Shown: positions 26,986 through 35,796 of the stretch, in pieces
Layout of the letters: every line of letters starts with the position of its first letter
How positions within the stretch are numbered: the first letter of the stretch is position 1
DNA from: JABJOR01 sp965603075
GTDB lineage: Bacteria; Pseudomonadota; Alphaproteobacteria; Rhodospirillales; Casp-alpha2
Assembly (NCBI GenBank): GCA_965603075.1
Contig: CBFDBO010000005.1
Location: forward strand, 97,914 to 161,913
DNA length: 64,000 nucleotides
Direction: 5' to 3'
The notes under the pieces: model-generated
Databases searched by the model: none
Told to the model about the DNA's origin: nothing
What the model saw: only the letters and a program-made list of their open reading frames with translations
Translations under genes and position numbers: made by a program

Positions 26986-28311
26986 ATGGCTGCAGAAAAT
27001 AAACGACATAAGATCAAGTTTGCCCCGAATTATGACAGTCAAAACGGCTGGTATAATATTTTACCCACGGCACCTCCCGCTAAGCAACCATCTGGGTCGA
27101 TCGATGTTGATTGGATGGTTATTGGTGCAGGACTTTCGGGGCTGTCTTCTGCCCGTCGTTTGGCCGAGCATTTTCCGGATAAAAAAATTGCCCTCATTGA
27201 GGCCGCTCGTGTTGGATTAGGGGCATCGGGTCGTAATGCAGGCTTTGCCATTGATTTACCCTTTATCCAAGAATCATACGATAATGTAGAACGCGCCCAC
27301 AGAATTCTTCGCTTGCACCGTGCGGGGGTTGCAGAGTTGGACCGATTGGTAAGCCTTCATAACATCGATTGTAATTGGAGCCACCGTGGCAAGTATATGG
27401 TTGCCACCAGTAAATATGCCACACAAAACCTTCATGCCACCCAAGCTTTCCTATCTAGCATTGGCGAACCCAGTGAAGTCTTGGGCGAAGATGCGCTGGC
27501 AGAACGATTGGGTACGCAATGTTACGGCATGGGACTTTATTCACCCGGTACACATTTGATGAACCCCGCGGCTTTAACACGAGGGCTCGCCGGGACGATG
27601 CCGGATAATGTTACTGTCTTTGAAAATTCACCCATTACCCATATTCAATTTGGTGAAAAAATCATCGCGGAAACCGCAACGGGGACTGTGACTGCGGGTG
27701 CTGCTATTGTGGCCGCAAATGGATTTACGGAGAGTTTCGGACTGCTTCATAACAAAATATTTAATATGATGACTTTTGTCAGCCTGACAAAGCCATTAAG
27801 CAAAGCGCAACAAGATAGTCTTGGAGGAGAGCGTGATTGGGGGGTGCACCCCGTTGGAGCGTCCGGTGCAACCATCCGCCGAACTCAGGACGAACGCCTA
27901 TGGCTTAGAACATCTTTTCGCTACACCCCCACCGTCCATTGCCCGGAAAGTGATTTGCCGCGTTATGAAGCCAAAAATAGAACTGATTTTAAGGCACGCT
28001 TCCCAATGTTAGGCGAGCCAGACTTTGAATATACCTACGGTGGCGGCATGTGTTTTTCAATGAACCACGAACCGATTTTCGAAAAAAGGAAAGATAATTT
28101 ATTTATTGTTGGATGCCAAAATGCAATTGGCGTGTCAAAAAGTACCATTCATGGACGCTTGATTGCCGATTGGGCCGCTGGCCATAATTCAGCGCTGTTA
28201 CAAGATGCTCAAGCATATGGTCAGCCTTGTCGTATTCCGCCTGATCCAATTCTGGGGATAGGGGTATGGGCGAGAATGACTTGGGAAGAGTGGAAAGGCG
28301 AGGCCGGGTAA
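26986..28311 (+). CDS. FAD-dependent amine oxidoreductase (DAO family, PuuB-like)
   Basis: A 441-residue flavoprotein with the dinucleotide motif VIGAGLSGLSSARRLAEHFPDKKIALIEA and the GLGASGRNAGF segment of the DadA/PuuB glycine-oxidase group. It probably oxidises a secondary amine such as a gamma-glutamylated polyamine or a sarcosine-like compound. The C-terminal region (GGMCFSMNHEPIFEKRKDNLFIVGC) matches the FAD-binding closing strand. It may act on material brought in by the neighbouring importer, but that is inference. Confidence 0.82.
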   Translation: MAAENKRHKIKFAPNYDSQNGWYNILPTAPPAKQPSGSIDVDWMVIGAGLSGLSSARRLAEHFPDKKIALIEAARVGLGASGRNAGFAIDLPFIQESYDNVERAHRILRLHRAGVAELDRLVSLHNIDCNWSHRGKYMVATSKYATQNLHATQAFLSSIGEPSEVLGEDALAERLGTQCYGMGLYSPGTHLMNPAALTRGLAGTMPDNVTVFENSPITHIQFGEKIIAETATGTVTAGAAIVAANGFTESFGLLHNKIFNMMTFVSLTKPLSKAQQDSLGGERDWGVHPVGASGATIRRTQDERLWLRTSFRYTPTVHCPESDLPRYEAKNRTDFKARFPMLGEPDFEYTYGGGMCFSMNHEPIFEKRKDNLFIVGCQNAIGVSKSTIHGRLIADWAAGHNSALLQDAQAYGQPCRIPPDPILGIGVWARMTWEEWKGEAG

Positions 28312-29148
28312 TTATGATTTAAAGCCTGTGTTCTTACCGGCCCAATCTTCGACTTTTTCGACAAGCTTCATCGGCGGCATAGACTTAAGGATATAGCCAT
28401 CGGCACCGGCTTCTTCTGCGTAAACCAAATTGTCTTCAGAATCGCGAGAGGTGAAGAACAGAATCGGTGTTGTTAAATTTGGAAAATCCTCTCGGATCTT
28501 TTGACAGGTTTCAAATCCATCCATTATAGGCATTTCTACATCGAGGATAACAATGCTAGGTGATTTCTCTTCCAAAGCAATTAACAGGGCTAGTCCGCTT
28601 TCATAGCATTCAATGGTGAAGCCTGCTTTTTTCATAACCATGGTGACCATGGCGCGAATGGTCCGGCTGTCATCAGCCATCATCACCAGTTTGTTGGAGC
28701 GGCTTTGTTCCAGTTTGATCTGGCTAGCATCCCACGTCGTTGTTTTTTTGACCCATTGATCTAGTTTTTCAATCAACTTATCGGGCGCAAAAGGTTTGAG
28801 GATGAACTCATCGCCTCCTACTTCTTGCGCCAGATCTTTTCTATTGGGACGATCGTCGGCAGTAAAAAATAAGATTGGGGCTTTTAGATTAGGGAATTCT
28901 TGTTTGATGGTGCGACATGTATCAAACCCATTTAAATAGGGCATCTCAACATCCAGACTGATTAAATCAATTTGGATTTCTTTACTTTTTTCACGCATGA
29001 ATTTTATGAGGTCGGTACCGTCTTCAAAAGCTTTGTAGGCATAACCTGCCTGATCTAGTACCCGCGTCATTAATTTTCTGACAGTCGAGCTATCATCAGC
29101 AAGTAAGATAAGTTTTTCCTGACGAGTTCTATCAAATGTAATAGGCAT
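28312..29148 (-). CDS. Tandem receiver protein (REC-REC)
   Basis: A 278-residue protein made of two CheY-like domains. Domain 1 has LLADDSSTVRKLM and phosphoacceptor region DLISLDVEMPYLNGFDTC. Domain 2 has MMADDSRTIRAMV and IVILDVEMPIMDGFETC. Both keep the conserved Asp and switch residues. No effector domain follows, so the output is protein-protein. It abuts the FAD gene on the opposite strand and is divergent from the PAS kinase at 29302. Confidence 0.9.
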   Translation of the reverse strand: MPITFDRTRQEKLILLADDSSTVRKLMTRVLDQAGYAYKAFEDGTDLIKFMREKSKEIQIDLISLDVEMPYLNGFDTCRTIKQEFPNLKAPILFFTADDRPNRKDLAQEVGGDEFILKPFAPDKLIEKLDQWVKKTTTWDASQIKLEQSRSNKLVMMADDSRTIRAMVTMVMKKAGFTIECYESGLALLIALEEKSPSIVILDVEMPIMDGFETCQKIREDFPNLTTPILFFTSRDSEDNLVYAEEAGADGYILKSMPPMKLVEKVEDWAGKNTGFKS

Positions 29149-29301
29149 GGTTGATCACATCCTTGGTTTGTAATAGAAGCTATTTAGAGAAGGCGTGTCA
29201 TGTATTAACTTCAACCATAGAATACAATGCTATGTATTTGCAAGTGCCGCTGTTGGTATATACAAAGTTGGAATAAGGAAATAATGACCTTATTTAATTA
29301 G

Positions 29302-30900
29302 TTGTTTATTGCTGGTGAATGTTTTAATTGGAGTTTAACTGTCATCGCTACTAAAAAGACCAATGAAGTTTTTAATCAGACGGTAGATATATATCGAACG
29401 GTCGCTGAAATTGCAGGCCTAGGGTATATTCTCTGGGACGAGGTTTATGAAAGCTGTTTAGAATACTCAGATGTCATCTTGCAATTACACAATCTTTCCT
29501 CCGAAGATTATTTGGATCGAATTTCCCAAGAAAAGGGGATGTTGCATGTTGTGGAAGATGACCTTGAGAAAGTTCAATTATTTCGTAAAAACTGTCGCTT
29601 GCACCAAGAATCCAATAATATTCGGTATCGAATTGAATGTGATAATGGCACGGTAAAATGGGTTCACGAAATCACACGACCGGGTACCGTTCAAAATGGT
29701 AAGGTGCTTACTTCTATTCGTAGTATGCGTGATATAACCAATGATGTTCTTGAACGCGAAATGCTGGAGCGAGAGAAATTTTTCATTCAACAAGTTGAAA
29801 AAGTAACAGGCGTTGGTGTGTTTGTTTGGGATGTTGAAACGCAGAAAAATATTTATTGTAGTGAAAATCTAGCTAATTTACATGGCATGAAGATGGGGGA
29901 ATTGGAAGAAATTGTTGGCAGTGAAGAAGGCGATGTTGATCTGGCGTACCCTGCTGATAGGGAACGTCTTGCAATTGCCTATGAAAAAAGCCGAATAAGT
30001 GGTGAACCAATAGATATTGAGTATCGATATAATCACCCTGAACGCGGCATCGTCTGGTTTCATGAGGTTGCTTTTCGACGAATATTAGGGGTTGAAAAGC
30101 GCGAAGTAACAATGGGCTTGCTTCACGATATTACAGAGAAAAAACAGATTGAGGACCAAGTATTAGAGCAAAGACTCGTGGCCGCCGAAGCAACACGTGT
30201 AAGTAAGGTAAAGTCTGATTTTCTGGCGAATATGTCACATGAATTAAGAACCCCGTTAAATGCTGTATTAGGGTTCGGGCAATTGCTGTTAATCGAAAAA
30301 GAAAACACGATGTCATCTAGCCAGAAAGATTACGTTCAGAGCATATTGAGTGGTGGAAATCATTTACTTGAAATGGTCAATCAGGTGCTTGATTTAGCAC
30401 AAATTGAAGCCGAAAAAATAACTTTTACAATTGAACCCGTACTTGCGTCACACGTTATTGTCGAGTGTATCAATATGGTTGAACCGATCGGGTTTTCTAA
30501 AGATATTAAATTTAAAAATAATATTGATATCAATACCAAGATTTATGTTTCCGTTGATAAGTTAAGATTGAAACAAGTGTTCGTGAACCTTCTGTCGAAT
30601 GCAGTAAAATACAATAAGATTAATGGCACAGTCACCATTAGTAGTGACATTATTGATAATAAGTATATGAAATTAATTGTTAATGATACGGGTATTGGCA
30701 TTAGCGATATTGATAAATCAAAAGTATTTGAGATGTTTAATCGAATTGGTGCAAACCCATTGATTGCGCAAGAAGGATCAGGTATTGGTTTGAGTGTTAG
30801 TAAGTTGCTGATTGAGCAAATGGAATGTCAAATTGGCTTCGAAAGCGAGCTTGGGGTAGGTAGTACGTTCTGGATCAATCTCCCATTATCTCCGGAATAA
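29302..30900 (+). CDS. PAS-PAS sensor histidine kinase
   Basis: A 532-residue cytosolic kinase, without obvious transmembrane segments, in which two PAS domains (about 20-150 and 160-280) precede HisKA (FLANMSHELRTPLNAVLGFG) and HATPase_c (NLLSNAVKYNK, NDTGIGIS, GSGIGLSVS). The only usable start before position 29539 is TTG 29302. An in-frame ATG at 29284 with a good ribosome-binding site (AAGGAAATA) is cut off by a TAG codon at 29299 directly before it. Readthrough, reinitiation or a recent nonsense change is possible. It may signal to the adjacent tandem receiver. Confidence 0.88.
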   Translation: MFIAGECFNWSLTVIATKKTNEVFNQTVDIYRTVAEIAGLGYILWDEVYESCLEYSDVILQLHNLSSEDYLDRISQEKGMLHVVEDDLEKVQLFRKNCRLHQESNNIRYRIECDNGTVKWVHEITRPGTVQNGKVLTSIRSMRDITNDVLEREMLEREKFFIQQVEKVTGVGVFVWDVETQKNIYCSENLANLHGMKMGELEEIVGSEEGDVDLAYPADRERLAIAYEKSRISGEPIDIEYRYNHPERGIVWFHEVAFRRILGVEKREVTMGLLHDITEKKQIEDQVLEQRLVAAEATRVSKVKSDFLANMSHELRTPLNAVLGFGQLLLIEKENTMSSSQKDYVQSILSGGNHLLEMVNQVLDLAQIEAEKITFTIEPVLASHVIVECINMVEPIGFSKDIKFKNNIDINTKIYVSVDKLRLKQVFVNLLSNAVKYNKINGTVTISSDIIDNKYMKLIVNDTGIGISDIDKSKVFEMFNRIGANPLIAQEGSGIGLSVSKLLIEQMECQIGFESELGVGSTFWINLPLSPE

Positions 30901-30927
30901 TAAATAATTAAACAGGACCATAATTAA

Positions 30928-31275
30928 ATGAGTGTTACAATATATCACAATCCACGTTGTTCTAAATCTCGACAAACATTACAAATACTTGAAGATAATA
31001 ATGTTGATCCTGAAATTATTGAGTACCTTGATACTCCGCCCAATGCGGCTAGGTTGAAGGATATTTTAGGTATGTTGAATATTTCTGCTCGGGAATTAAT
31101 GCGTAAAAAGGAAGCTGCTGAAGCGGGGCTTAATGATACATCTTTAAGTGATGAACAGCTTATAAATGGTATGGTTGCAAACCCCATCGTTATCGAACGC
31201 CCCATCGTTATTTGCGATGGTAAAGCCAAGATAGGTCGTCCGCCAGAAGGTATTCTTGAAATTCTTGCGATTTAA
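30928..31275 (+). CDS. arsC: ArsC-family thioredoxin-fold reductase (arsenate reductase-like)
   Basis: A 115-residue protein with the catalytic CX2R-like motif NPRCSKSRQTLQIL and the C-terminal IVERPIV...KIGRPPEGILEIL signature of the glutaredoxin-dependent ArsC/Spx family. It either reduces arsenate to arsenite or is an ArsC-like YffB-type protein. No arsB or arsR is nearby, so an arsenic role is uncertain. It is followed by the SDR gene. Confidence 0.85.
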   Translation: MSVTIYHNPRCSKSRQTLQILEDNNVDPEIIEYLDTPPNAARLKDILGMLNISARELMRKKEAAEAGLNDTSLSDEQLINGMVANPIVIERPIVICDGKAKIGRPPEGILEILAI

Positions 31276-31319
31276 AAATCATAAAGGCAATCACTTAGGT
31301 AATCACTAGGGTAATCATT

Positions 31320-32072
31320 ATGGATTTGGGATTAAAAAACAAAGGGGTTATTGTTACCGGCGCCAGTCGAGGCATTGGTAAGGCAATAGCCCTAGGGTTA
31401 GCCCGTGAAGGCGCCAATGTTTCTATCTGTGCGCGAAATCTTGAAGATCTAGAAGCCGCCCGAGAAGAATTAGCATCTTACGGTGGCATCGTTCATGCCG
31501 CACAATGTAATGTGGCCGACAGTGATGCCCTTAAAGCATATTTTGATGCCGCGGTTAGCGAACTTGGTGCTCTTCATATTCTTGTTAATAACCCTTCGGG
31601 GTTTGGTGAAATCGATGATGAAGAAAGTTGGCAATTAAGCATTGATGTGGACTTGATGGCCCTTGTGAGGGCAACGTGGAATGCCACACCAATGATTGAA
31701 GCTGCCGGGGGGGGCAGTATCATTAATATATCATCTATTTCCGGTATGGCTGCTTCACCTGAATCACCCCCCTACGGTGCGATCAAAGCAGCGGTCATTC
31801 AACTAACGACCAGTCAATCTGTTGAGCTGGCCGCAAAAAATATTCGGGTAAATTGTATTGCGCCGGGGTCGATCTATTTCGATGGGGGGGTATGGGATGA
31901 TGTTAAACAGACCGACCCGACTTTATTTAATGCGGTTGCTGCAAGCACGCTGTTTGATCGAATGGGCACCCCAGAAGAAATTGCCAATGTTGCGGTATTT
32001 TTAGCATCAGATGCGGCGAGATGGGTTACGGGGCAAATAATCGCCGTCGATGGTGGACAGTTGTTAGGTTAA
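31320..32072 (+). CDS. Short-chain dehydrogenase/reductase
   Basis: A 250-residue classical SDR. The cofactor motif VTGASRGIGKAI, the NNPSG segment in place of NNAG, the catalytic Ser region SSISGMAAS and the active-site YGAIKAA are present, ending in the family terminus VDGGQLLG. It acts on an unknown alcohol or ketone with NAD(P)H. It overlaps the convergent ureidoglycolate-lyase-like gene by 9 bases. Confidence 0.9.
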   Translation: MDLGLKNKGVIVTGASRGIGKAIALGLAREGANVSICARNLEDLEAAREELASYGGIVHAAQCNVADSDALKAYFDAAVSELGALHILVNNPSGFGEIDDEESWQLSIDVDLMALVRATWNATPMIEAAGGGSIINISSISGMAASPESPPYGAIKAAVIQLTTSQSVELAAKNIRVNCIAPGSIYFDGGVWDDVKQTDPTLFNAVAASTLFDRMGTPEEIANVAVFLASDAARWVTGQIIAVDGGQLLG

Positions 32073-32759
32073 TCCGTCTTCAAAATTTAGCGGTATAGAT
32101 AATAGTACACCGAATTCTTTTGGAAAGTCAGCGCTGACACGGGCATGGACGGCGCCTTGTTTGTCGTAGAATTTTGCCACTTGTGAGCCAAGGTTAACTG
32201 GGGTGATGGCTTCGTGCCAGATACCAGCGTGAAGACAGATTCCAAAACTGCCATCACAATAAAAAGCAACCCAGTCTTCGGGTTTCATATCATCGCCACT
32301 ACAGGCTAAGGCCGCTATGAACGGTTGATTATCTAATGGGTAAAATAGCTGTCCGCCATCTGGGTGGTGATTTGCATGCCAAATTAATAATTGGGATCTA
32401 TCAGGGGTTGGATTATCGATACGGGCGATTTCCGGTGCGGTTGACCACCCCAGAATGTATTTATCATTTACGGCTAAATTTTCACCAAATAGAACATCAC
32501 CTTCCCACCAGAATTCAAAAATCCCTTCCCGGTATCCCCCTTCATTTCCTGTGCCGGGATCTACGGAGCGCGACCCTGTGTGTGGCCAGATTGTGATGGG
32601 AACATCATGATTTTTATAATCGGTAACGATAGTCCCAAAATCGACAAAATTCTCGGCAGTGGCTTTTATCAAAGGAATATCAAAAAGGTGTAGGCCAGAA
32701 GCAACCTTAGGATTCAGGTAATCAAATCGTTTGGCGCGATCGTTCACTGTAATTCTCAC
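32064..32759 (-). CDS. Ureidoglycolate lyase family (AllA-like) protein
   Basis: About 231 residues with the cupin-like pattern VPITIWPHTGSRSVDPGTGNEGG, IWHANHHPDGGQLFYP and GICLHAGIWHEAITPV. This aligns in order with pfam ureidoglycolate hydrolase members, which release urea from ureidoglycolate during allantoin breakdown. A weaker GTG at 32747 or an upstream GTG at 32813 are alternatives, but the last lies in a repeat. No other allantoin-pathway gene is seen in this window, so the substrate is uncertain. It is convergent with the SDR. Confidence 0.72.
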   Translation of the reverse strand: MRITVNDRAKRFDYLNPKVASGLHLFDIPLIKATAENFVDFGTIVTDYKNHDVPITIWPHTGSRSVDPGTGNEGGYREGIFEFWWEGDVLFGENLAVNDKYILGWSTAPEIARIDNPTPDRSQLLIWHANHHPDGGQLFYPLDNQPFIAALACSGDDMKPEDWVAFYCDGSFGICLHAGIWHEAITPVNLGSQVAKFYDKQGAVHARVSADFPKEFGVLLSIPLNFEDGLT

Positions 32760-32810
32760 TGTATTTTTAATATAATTATTACTGAAATAAGGGATTGTTT
32801 TGATTAAACA

Positions 32811-32854
32811 CACTGTTGTTATGACACAACAACACTGTTGTTATGACACAACAA
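32811..32854. repeat. Tandem 22-base repeat with internal dyad
   Basis: Two identical 22-base units (32811-32832, 32833-32854), each containing TTGTTATGACACAA, an imperfect TTGTx..xACAA-type dyad. They sit between the start of the ureidoglycolate-lyase-like gene and the small membrane ORF at 32934, so they could be a doubled regulator site for the former. Confidence 0.6.
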
Positions 32855-32933
32855 CAGACTACACCGTTATTAAAAACGTGTATTCCGAGCGTGAATTCGG
32901 AGAGACGATAAGATAATTTAAATTAGAAAAATA

Positions 32934-33038
32934 TTATTCTGATTTACTCGCTGTGCTTGATCCCCAAACCAGAACGCCAGAAAATGCTATAAACACGGCA
33001 ATTATAAAAATCAAAAACATCATTCCGCTATCGGTCAT
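32934..33038 (-). CDS. Small single-helix membrane protein
   Basis: A 34-residue ORF that begins at ATG 33038 after the strong ribosome-binding site AGGAG. Its sequence is largely hydrophobic (MMFLIFIIAVFIAFSGVLVW), so it is a one-helix membrane peptide. I do not recognise the family. It might be a small subunit or regulator of an oxidase or transporter. It is too short for standard gene calls, but the Shine-Dalgarno and hydrophobic profile support expression. Confidence 0.55.
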   Translation of the reverse strand: MTDSGMMFLIFIIAVFIAFSGVLVWGSSTASKSE

Positions 33039-33227
33039 TCTACTCTCCTGTTTTATTTATAGTAAGAATAATATTTTAGGGGCCGGATTTCTGTGATTCT
33101 TGATCTAAGTTAAGTTTTTGATGGAATTTTATGAATGAATCCGAGTTAAAGAATGACAAACAGGGGCAATTTTGACTAGATTACGGCCATTCAGTCTTCA
33201 AATTTTAAAAAGTGTGTGTCTTTAATC

Positions 33228-34187
33228 ATGTCATATCTTGTTGCTGCCCTATATAAATTCGTTCAATTGGATGAATTCGAAGCCATCCAAACACCCTTGT
33301 TAGAGAAATGCCGGGCGGAAGGTGTTTTTGGAACCTTGCTGCTTGCCCGGGAGGGTATCAATGGCACTATTGCTGGTCCAGAAGAGAGTATCCGTAACAT
33401 CCTAAGCTTTATCGCTGCAGATAACCGAATTGGCGCCATTGAACATAAAGAATCTTGGGCTCAAGAAATTCCCTTTTTACGTATGCGGGTAAGACTGAAG
33501 AAGGAAATCGTTACCATGGGGGTGGCGACGGTTAATCCCAATATAACGGTGGGTACCTATGTGGAACCCGAAGACTGGAATGATCTAATTTCAGACCCTG
33601 ACGTTGTGGTGGTTGATACTCGCAATGATTACGAAGTCGAAATTGGTACGTTCAAAAGGGCCATCGACCCCAAAACATCATCCTTTAGAGAATTTCCTCA
33701 ATGGTGTGAAGATACCGGGGTCTTAAAAGAAAAGCGGAAAGTCGCGATGTTTTGCACAGGTGGTATACGGTGCGAGAAATCAACAGCCTATCTTAAAGAT
33801 CAAGGCGTTGATGAAGTTTACCATTTAAAGGGCGGCATCCTTAAATATTTGGAGACGATCCCAGAAGAAGAAAGTTTATGGGAGGGACAATGTTTTGTCT
33901 TTGATGAGCGGGTGTCTGTTGGTCATGGCCTTGAACAAGGTCCATACGACTCTTGCCATGCATGTCGTCATGCCATTGATGATACAGACAAAGCATCGCC
34001 CCAATATGTAAAAGGGATTAGTTGTCCAAAGTGTTATGGTAAAATTAGTCAAAAACAATTGGACAGATTTACCTCTCGCCAAAAACAAATGGAGCTTGCC
34101 AAGTTGCGAGGACAAGCACACTTAGGGGGGAAGAACGGCAACACAATAGAAAGCGTGGCAAAACAAACAACAGGAAAAAATGAGTAA
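33228..34187 (+). CDS. trhO: tRNA uridine 5-oxyacetic/hydroxylation rhodanese TrhO
   Basis: About 319 residues from ATG 33228; the upstream GTG at 33216 adds only four residues. The N-terminal acylphosphatase-like domain is followed by a rhodanese domain with the catalytic loop FCTGGIRCEKS and then a Cys-rich tail (CHACRHAI..CPKCYG), as in YceA/TrhO. TrhO hydroxylates the wobble uridine (ho5U34) of tRNAs in an oxygen-dependent reaction. Its stop overlaps the GST gene's start by 8 bases. Confidence 0.92.
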   Translation: MSYLVAALYKFVQLDEFEAIQTPLLEKCRAEGVFGTLLLAREGINGTIAGPEESIRNILSFIAADNRIGAIEHKESWAQEIPFLRMRVRLKKEIVTMGVATVNPNITVGTYVEPEDWNDLISDPDVVVVDTRNDYEVEIGTFKRAIDPKTSSFREFPQWCEDTGVLKEKRKVAMFCTGGIRCEKSTAYLKDQGVDEVYHLKGGILKYLETIPEEESLWEGQCFVFDERVSVGHGLEQGPYDSCHACRHAIDDTDKASPQYVKGISCPKCYGKISQKQLDRFTSRQKQMELAKLRGQAHLGGKNGNTIESVAKQTTGKNE

Positions 34188-34845
34188 TCCTTACCCTATT
34201 CTTTATAGCTTTCGACGCTGCCCCTATGCAATGCGTGCGCGTATAGGTCTCTATAAAAGCGGGGTAATTTGTGAATTGCGCGAGGTCGTCTTGCGCAATA
34301 AGCCAGAGAGCATGTTAGCTCTATCCCCAAAAGGTACGGTGCCTGTATTGCAAACAATAGAAGGCGCCGTGATCGATGAGAGTTTGGAGGTTTTGTTATG
34401 GGCGCTCAATCAACATGATCCGGATGGATGGTTGATACCAGAAGCGGGAACCCTGGAAGATATGTTGTCACTTATCAATCAAAACGATTCAGGTTTTAAA
34501 GAAAACCTTGATCGCTATAAATATGTCAATCGATATGAAGATGTGGATGCAATAGAGCAACGCACAAAAGCAGAGCATTTTTTAAAAATTTTAGAAAGTA
34601 AATTAACCGTATCAACTTATTTATTTGGGGCTAAACCTTCACTTGCCGATGTTGCCATTGCCCCCTTTATTCGGCAATTTGCCAATGTTGATAAACCGTG
34701 GTTTGAGCAAACTCCTTATGTGGCAACTCAAAAATGGCTTATAGATTTTTTAAGTACTGAACCGTTCACTGTTGTGATGAATAAATACGGTCCTTGGTCC
34801 GATGGAGACGATATATTATTGTTCGGCGCAGGAACCTCGGGTTAA
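34180..34845 (+). CDS. Glutathione S-transferase-like protein
   Basis: A 221-residue protein with a thioredoxin-fold N-terminus YSFRRCPYAMRARIGLYKSG (CPYA motif) and an all-helical C-terminus containing LADVAIAPFIRQFA. This matches bacterial GSTs of the YncG or omega-like type, which bind glutathione for detoxification or disulfide handling. It overlaps trhO by 8 bases and is probably cotranscribed with it. Confidence 0.85.
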   Translation: MSNPYPILYSFRRCPYAMRARIGLYKSGVICELREVVLRNKPESMLALSPKGTVPVLQTIEGAVIDESLEVLLWALNQHDPDGWLIPEAGTLEDMLSLINQNDSGFKENLDRYKYVNRYEDVDAIEQRTKAEHFLKILESKLTVSTYLFGAKPSLADVAIAPFIRQFANVDKPWFEQTPYVATQKWLIDFLSTEPFTVVMNKYGPWSDGDDILLFGAGTSG

Positions 34846-35672
34846 TCAAAAAAAGCAAACAACCTTGATTCAATACTTTCGCGGGGTGGAGCGTGCTCAG
34901 GTGTTTTTGGATCGGTGAAAGCTGTATGGATGCTGTATCTGGCCCGGCCATCGGTTGAAGAATCGAATGTTTTAATTAACAATGCCTCATCTAATTGCAT
35001 ATTTGGGAAATAGACCCATTGCTGGTTTGGATTATAGGTGGCAAGCATAAGCTCCCCAATGCGTTCCTTTGCGCGTCGTTCGCTCGGAATTAAATTTTCA
35101 ATGGATTGGCTAACGGCTGTACAAAGGGCAAGCGGTGAGCGGATAACAGGCCCGTGGACGCCACGCCAGACATTAATGATAGCGAATCTTTTTTTGAGAA
35201 GGCTGTCTGCCTCATCCGGTAAGATATCTCGTACACGTTTCGGCCCTGAATTTTCTGTGTAATCATTGTGTACAATTGCTGATGGTTCTCGGGTATTACG
35301 TTCGCCCCGTATTGCTGAGCTATCTGATCGCAATGTATGATCAAAAACGACTGTTCTACTTGCCCCAGTTGCATTCTTGACCAGAGATTTAATCTCGTTT
35401 TCATAGATTTCTTTGTAGGATGCCATATCGTAGAAATCAGTAACGACAGTTTTATGATTTATGAGACTAAAACCATCTTTATCCAGAGTATAGGATCCTA
35501 CCCCGCCGGATGTGGTGCGTGCATTGAGAACTTCAACATCATGCATTTCAAATAGACCTTGCATAGATAAAGTGGCGTCCGCCCCCCCTTCAGAGGCATA
35601 ATAGACAGGTTTGGTCTCACTGGGAGTGAGAAATTGAAGACTGGCCTTTGAAAATGAGTTTGAGTAATTCAT
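34842..35672 (-). CDS. CmcJ/NvfI-family putative oxidoreductase
   Basis: A 276-residue protein with the family pattern IVHNDYTENSGPKRVRDILP, FAIINVWRGVHGPV, YNPNQQWVYFPNMQLDEALLIKTFDS and IHTAFTDPKTPEHAPPRESIE. These fungal and bacterial proteins (CmcJ, AsaB, NvfI) are iron- and 2-oxoglutarate-type or related oxygenases of secondary metabolism. Here there is no biosynthetic cluster, so the substrate is open. It overlaps the GST stop on the opposite strand. Confidence 0.75.
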   Translation of the reverse strand: MNYSNSFSKASLQFLTPSETKPVYYASEGGADATLSMQGLFEMHDVEVLNARTTSGGVGSYTLDKDGFSLINHKTVVTDFYDMASYKEIYENEIKSLVKNATGASRTVVFDHTLRSDSSAIRGERNTREPSAIVHNDYTENSGPKRVRDILPDEADSLLKKRFAIINVWRGVHGPVIRSPLALCTAVSQSIENLIPSERRAKERIGELMLATYNPNQQWVYFPNMQLDEALLIKTFDSSTDGRARYSIHTAFTDPKTPEHAPPRESIESRLFAFFD

Positions 35673-35796
35673 GCTTTTAAACCTTATAATAGTTCTACTG
35701 TAATCGAATGTTTCGATTGATCGATGGGTAAGATTTCTTTCTAATGATGGAAAGATAATTTGATCTTGGTGAATATTAAAGTTAGGAAAATTTTAA

